Assembly: GCA_910578235.1 (NCBI GenBank)
Contig: CAJTPP010000003.1
Coordinates: forward strand, 1-16,114
DNA from: an uncultured Clostridia bacterium
GTDB taxonomy: Bacteria > Bacillota > Clostridia > UBA1381
DNA length: 16,114 nucleotides
Direction of reading: 5' to 3'
A model generated the notes under the pieces. The model was not told the DNA's origin, searched no databases, and worked only from the letters and a program-made list of their open reading frames with translations. Position numbers and translations under genes: made by a program. Positions 13,892 through 16,114 of this stretch are shown in pieces (positions within the stretch are counted from its first letter, which is position 1; every line of letters starts with the position of its first letter).

Positions 13892-14674
13892 ATGATTAAA
13901 AACGCTTATTGGATAACACCGTCATTTGAAGCGGGAGATGGAGCGGCGTTACTTCCGATAATTTTATTGCGAGCGCTTTTTATGCTCATTCAACTGATTT
14001 GCTTGTAAAAGCCGGTAACGCTTTCGGAAAAGATATGAGCGAATATGAGGAGCTTTATGAAAATATAGTAAAAATCTTTAAGCGGACTTTTACCCAATAT
14101 ACTACACAGACAGAATGTGTGCTCGCATTGTATTTTAATTTGACGGATAATAAAGCGGATACCGCAAAGAAGCTTGATAAGATGATAAAAGATAACGGAA
14201 ACAAGCCGCAAACCAGTACGCCGTATTTGCTTCGCGCATTAAGCGAAAATGGTTATGCTGATACAGCATATGACTTACTGTTACAAGAGGAATATCCATC
14301 GTGGCTCTATGAGGTCAATCAGGCGCTACAACAATATGGGAACACTGGGATGGAATTAAAGAGGACGGCACATTCTGGAGTGATGATATGAACTCGTATA
14401 ACCATTATGCGTAGTTGACTGGCTCTACTCCGCTGTGGCCGGTATTAAATCGGGCAAGGCAGGTTTTGATAGTATTATCATTGAACCGCATAATGCAGGT
14501 AGTATCAAATGGATGGAGGCAGAATATAATTCATCAAACGGTAAAATTGTATCTAAATGGACTAATACCGGGGTCGTTACAAAGTATGATATCAAGACGC
14601 CTGCGCCGGCTAAAATTATAATAAACGGCAAAGAACATGATGTTGAGGCGGATGCGTATGAATTTAGCATTTGA
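13892..14674 (+). pseudogene. Remnant of an alpha-L-rhamnosidase (GH78), internally deleted and frameshifted
   Basis: GH78 enzymes remove L-rhamnose and are usually 800-950 residues; here about 260 codons remain in four frame segments. (a) From ATG 13892, MIKNAYWITPSFEAG resembles the N-terminal WITP start of the family. (b) From about 13936-13957 the frame changes to VTSDNFIASAFYAHST, TQTECVLALYFNLTD, TPYLLRALSENGY and QEEYPSWLYEVNQ, which are C-terminal catalytic-domain motifs. So some 500 or more codons between (a) and (b) are gone. (c) One G is missing at about 14322-14323, and restoring it gives the family's QGATTIWEHWDGIKEDG. (d) TAG at 14412 arises where about 10 bases appear lost; the next frame continues VDWLYSAVAGIKSGKAGF and runs to 14674. 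No product is expected. Part (a) is the least certain. Confidence 0.88.
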
Positions 14675-14967
14675 ATGCTATTGTGAGATATTATAAAAAA
14701 TTTCAATTTTGTATTAAAAAGTAGATGAATAACTATATAATAAATTAAAAAAACAAGAAATGATTTCGCCTTGTATATGTAAATAGAATAATATTTTTTA
14801 TATAATGTATTTGAGAGGAGATGCTAATATTTAAATATGAAAATGGAAAGGAAATATTTCCTGTTGATATTTTATATTCATTATATCTTTTCTTCGGAAA
14901 ACTTTTGATTTATTTGTTAGATTATATTTTTGACTCATTATAACACAAAAAAATAAGCGAAAGCAAG
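14675..14967. other. AT-rich intergenic stretch with a doubtful 40-codon frame
   Basis: No recognisable gene. A -10-like TATAAT (14801-14806) without a good -35 precedes a 40-codon ORF at 14821-14943 rich in Leu, Ile, Tyr and Phe. Its only Shine-Dalgarno-like bases (GAGAGGAG, 14813-14820) touch the ATG with no spacing. This is probably chance in AT-rich DNA. The rest holds nothing I can name. Confidence 0.3.
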
Positions 14968-15014
14968 AAAAATGACAGCAACTTGTACATTGTATCAAGA
15001 TTGCTGTCATTTTT
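14968..15014 (-). terminator. Terminator of tRNA-Leu (structurally bidirectional)
   Basis: AAAAATGACAGCA (14968-14980) pairs with TGCTGTCATTTTT (15002-15014), with an inner CTTG/CAAG helix. Read on the minus strand it starts directly after the tRNA CCA end and finishes in a T-run. The symmetric flanks would also stop plus-strand transcripts. Confidence 0.88.
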
Positions 15015-15100
15015 GGTGCCGATGGTGGGGGTCGAACCCACACGGTATTGCTACCACGGGATTTTGAGTCCCGCGCGTCTGCCAGTTCCACCACATCGGC
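15014..15100 (-). tRNA. tRNA-Leu, anticodon CAA (reads UUG), CCA encoded
   Basis: Minus strand, 5' end at 15100. The acceptor stem GCCGATG pairs with CATCGGC, followed by discriminator A and a genomically encoded CCA (15014-15016). The anticodon stem CGGGA/TCCCG holds loop CTCAAAA, which gives anticodon CAA. A long variable arm (GTGGTAGCAATACC region) marks a class II tRNA, as expected for leucine. The T-arm GTGGGTTCGACCCCCAC has a normal loop, and the D-arm has TGG-AACTGGCAGACGC. It is 87 nt including CCA. It has its own strong promoter and terminator. Confidence 0.97.
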
Positions 15101-15117
15101 AAAAATACCACTAAAAT

Positions 15118-15146
15118 ATGATACCACAATCAGTATAAAATGTCAA
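15118..15146 (-). promoter_or_regulatory. Promoter of tRNA-Leu
   Basis: On the minus strand: perfect TTGACA (15146-15141), 17-base spacer, TATCAT (15123-15118) preceded by TGG. Predicted start about 10-12 bases before the mature tRNA. It lies directly after the stop codon of the upstream minus-strand gene. Confidence 0.85.
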
Positions 15147-15156
15147 TAAAAATAAG

Positions 15157-15831
15157 TTATTTTGTTATTGTTTTTTTTGTCAAAGTAAGTACAGATGACA
15201 ATATCAGTGATACAACACCTATAATAATCAGCCACCAGCCGACTCCCAGACATGTTTTTGAAAATGTCCACCAGCCAAGATCACGCCAATTGAAGAAATA
15301 ATATGGGTATATTGTTCCGTTTGAATAATGTATACCTCTTATTGAAAGAAGAATAGTAAGCACTGAATATGCTGCTGGAAGTACTAATCCGAGTAAAGGC
15401 ATATACCATTTTATATGAAAACGTTTGTCGAATATAAGAAAATCTAAAACGGCAATGAGCGGCGCAAAGATATGTACAGTGAGATTTTTTACAGAGAACA
15501 AGTAAGTCATATCTTTAAAAGGAGCAAGCAGTGTGGCGGAAACTACAAGAGTTATTGATAATGCCGCGGTAAACATGTATTTAATAGTAAACATAAACGG
15601 CTTTAAATATTTCCTTTTGTTTATACGCTCAGCAATTTCTAATATCCAAAACAGAAAAAATACTATAGCGGTTCCTGTATTACTGAATATAGTAAAATAT
15701 AAGTATACGTTTGTGCGGAAAAATCCTCCGTCAAGTTTTGCCTGAAGATATACACCAAACAGTGCTGTGAATATAAGAAGCGGTTTGAATAGTATTTCAG
15801 GTATGGATGGAATGTAATTATTATATTTCAT
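15157..15831 (-). CDS. Pr6Pr-like six-helix membrane protein of unknown function
   Basis: A 224-residue integral membrane protein with about six hydrophobic segments. It begins MKYNNYIPSIPEILFKPLLIF and carries YFTIFSNTGTAIVFF, a conserved early-helix motif of Pr6Pr-type proteins. A VKNLTVHIFAPLIAVLDFLIF helix and an NGTIYPYYFFNW loop with a conserved-looking aromatic cluster follow. No enzymatic motif is evident and the family function is not known to me. AAGGAGAA lies 8-10 bases upstream of the ATG on the minus strand. No terminator separates it from tRNA-Leu, so its transcript may run into the tRNA and be ended by the terminator at 14968-15014. Confidence 0.8.
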   Translation of the reverse strand: MKYNNYIPSIPEILFKPLLIFTALFGVYLQAKLDGGFFRTNVYLYFTIFSNTGTAIVFFLFWILEIAERINKRKYLKPFMFTIKYMFTAALSITLVVSATLLAPFKDMTYLFSVKNLTVHIFAPLIAVLDFLIFDKRFHIKWYMPLLGLVLPAAYSVLTILLSIRGIHYSNGTIYPYYFFNWRDLGWWTFSKTCLGVGWWLIIIGVVSLILSSVLTLTKKTITK

Positions 15832-15885
15832 TAGTATTTCTCCTTGTTAATATTAAAACAAGTAATTATAATAATATGTAAAATA

Positions 15886-15914
15886 ATTATATAACACAGT
15901 GGATATAAATTCAA
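15886..15914 (-). promoter_or_regulatory. Promoter of the Pr6Pr-like gene
   Basis: Minus strand TTGAAT (15914-15909), 17-base spacer, TATAAT (15891-15886). Predicted start near 15879, leader about 48 nt. Confidence 0.7.
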
Positions 15915-15942
15915 GGTGCAGATGAAAATAAAAGCAAGCAAT

Positions 15943-15971
15943 AAAAAAGGTGTTCATATGAACACCTTTTT
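15943..15971 (-). terminator. Terminator of the NlpC/P60 gene
   Basis: A perfect palindrome, GGTGTTCAT joined to ATGAACACC, flanked by A5 and T5 runs. On the minus strand it lies 9 bases past the stop codon and ends in a T-run. Confidence 0.9.
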
Positions 15972-15979
15972 ATTCAGTA

Positions 15980-16114
15980 TTAATATACTCTTACCGCTCC
16001 CGCATACGAGGAAATACGATACTCGGTATTAATAGATGAAATCTTGACAACATCACCTGTCTGTGGAGCGTGGATCATTTGTCCGTTGCCGACATAAATA
16101 CCTACATGGTGAAT
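15980..16114 (-). CDS. NlpC/P60-family cell-wall peptidase, C-terminal fragment cut by window edge
   Basis: Only the last 44 residues are in the window (stop TAA at 15982-15980). They read HHVGIYVGNGQMIHAPQTGD and end YAGAVRVY. This is the end of an NlpC/P60 domain: the His of HVGIY and the His of MIHAP match the two histidines of the Cys-His-His catalytic set. The nucleophilic Cys, any signal peptide and any SH3 or other wall-binding domains lie outside the window. Such enzymes cut the gamma-D-glutamyl to diamino-acid bond in peptidoglycan stem peptides. A clear terminator follows it. Confidence 0.9.
   Translation of the reverse strand: MHHVGIYVGNGQMIHAPQTGDVVKISSINTEYRISSYAGAVRVY

Noticed and set aside
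14821..14943. 40-codon hydrophobic ORF after the rhamnosidase remnant
   Set aside because: The only Shine-Dalgarno-like bases abut the ATG with no spacing, the DNA is very AT-rich, and the frame has no recognisable family.
14831..15127. 98-codon minus-strand ORF across the tRNA
   Set aside because: It is a translation through tRNA-Leu and its terminator.
1..16114. Mobile elements, phage genes, CRISPR arrays, toxin-antitoxin or defence genes
   Set aside because: No transposase, integrase, repeat-spacer array or defence-type domain was seen on either strand.

Overview
The window looks like a chromosomal piece of a fairly AT-rich, Gram-positive, probably gut-associated member of the Clostridia. 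This rests on strong AGGAGG-type ribosome binding sites, sigma-A promoters, many short U-tailed terminators, an OmpR/HAMP-kinase pair, a Firmicutes-type lipoprotein ABC cassette, NlpC/P60 and DUF5684 proteins, and plant-polysaccharide glycosidases (GH43, GH78). No species is claimed. There are no phage, IS, CRISPR or conjugation genes. Most of the region reads as ordinary core or metabolic DNA.

Layout, left to right on the plus strand. (1) The 3' nine-tenths of murC, then a long hairpin. Next comes a strong promoter driving a short non-coding, apparently structured transcript that ends in a U-tailed terminator. It lies just upstream of a small YdcZ/DUF606-type DMT transporter. (2) A single-gene gapA unit with its own promoter and terminator. 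(3) A two-component system (OmpR-family regulator and HAMP kinase, 1-base overlap), followed by galT with its own promoter and terminator. (4) A three-gene ABC importer of the TrpX/PF04392 type (lipoprotein, permease, ATPase). It has a strong promoter, a roughly 170-nt leader with competing stems, and a terminator between the binding protein and the membrane parts. (5) A MATE exporter and an orphan larE. (6) A DUF5684 membrane protein on its own strong promoter, an intracellular GH43 glycosidase, and a broken alpha-L-rhamnosidase (GH78) whose decay steps can be read base by base.

The right end is on the minus strand: a tRNA-Leu(CAA) with encoded CCA, a Pr6Pr-like six-helix membrane protein, and the C-terminus of an NlpC/P60 hydrolase running off the window.

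Themes: carbohydrate handling (galT, gapA, GH43, dead GH78), envelope (murC, NlpC/P60) and transport (DMT, ABC, MATE). I found no clearly new multi-gene system. The most promising unexplained signals are two RNA elements: the short transcript at 1401-1527 and the ABC leader at 7063-7231. I could not match either to a riboswitch class I know. Promoters, hairpins and operators are read by eye and were not folded or searched computationally.
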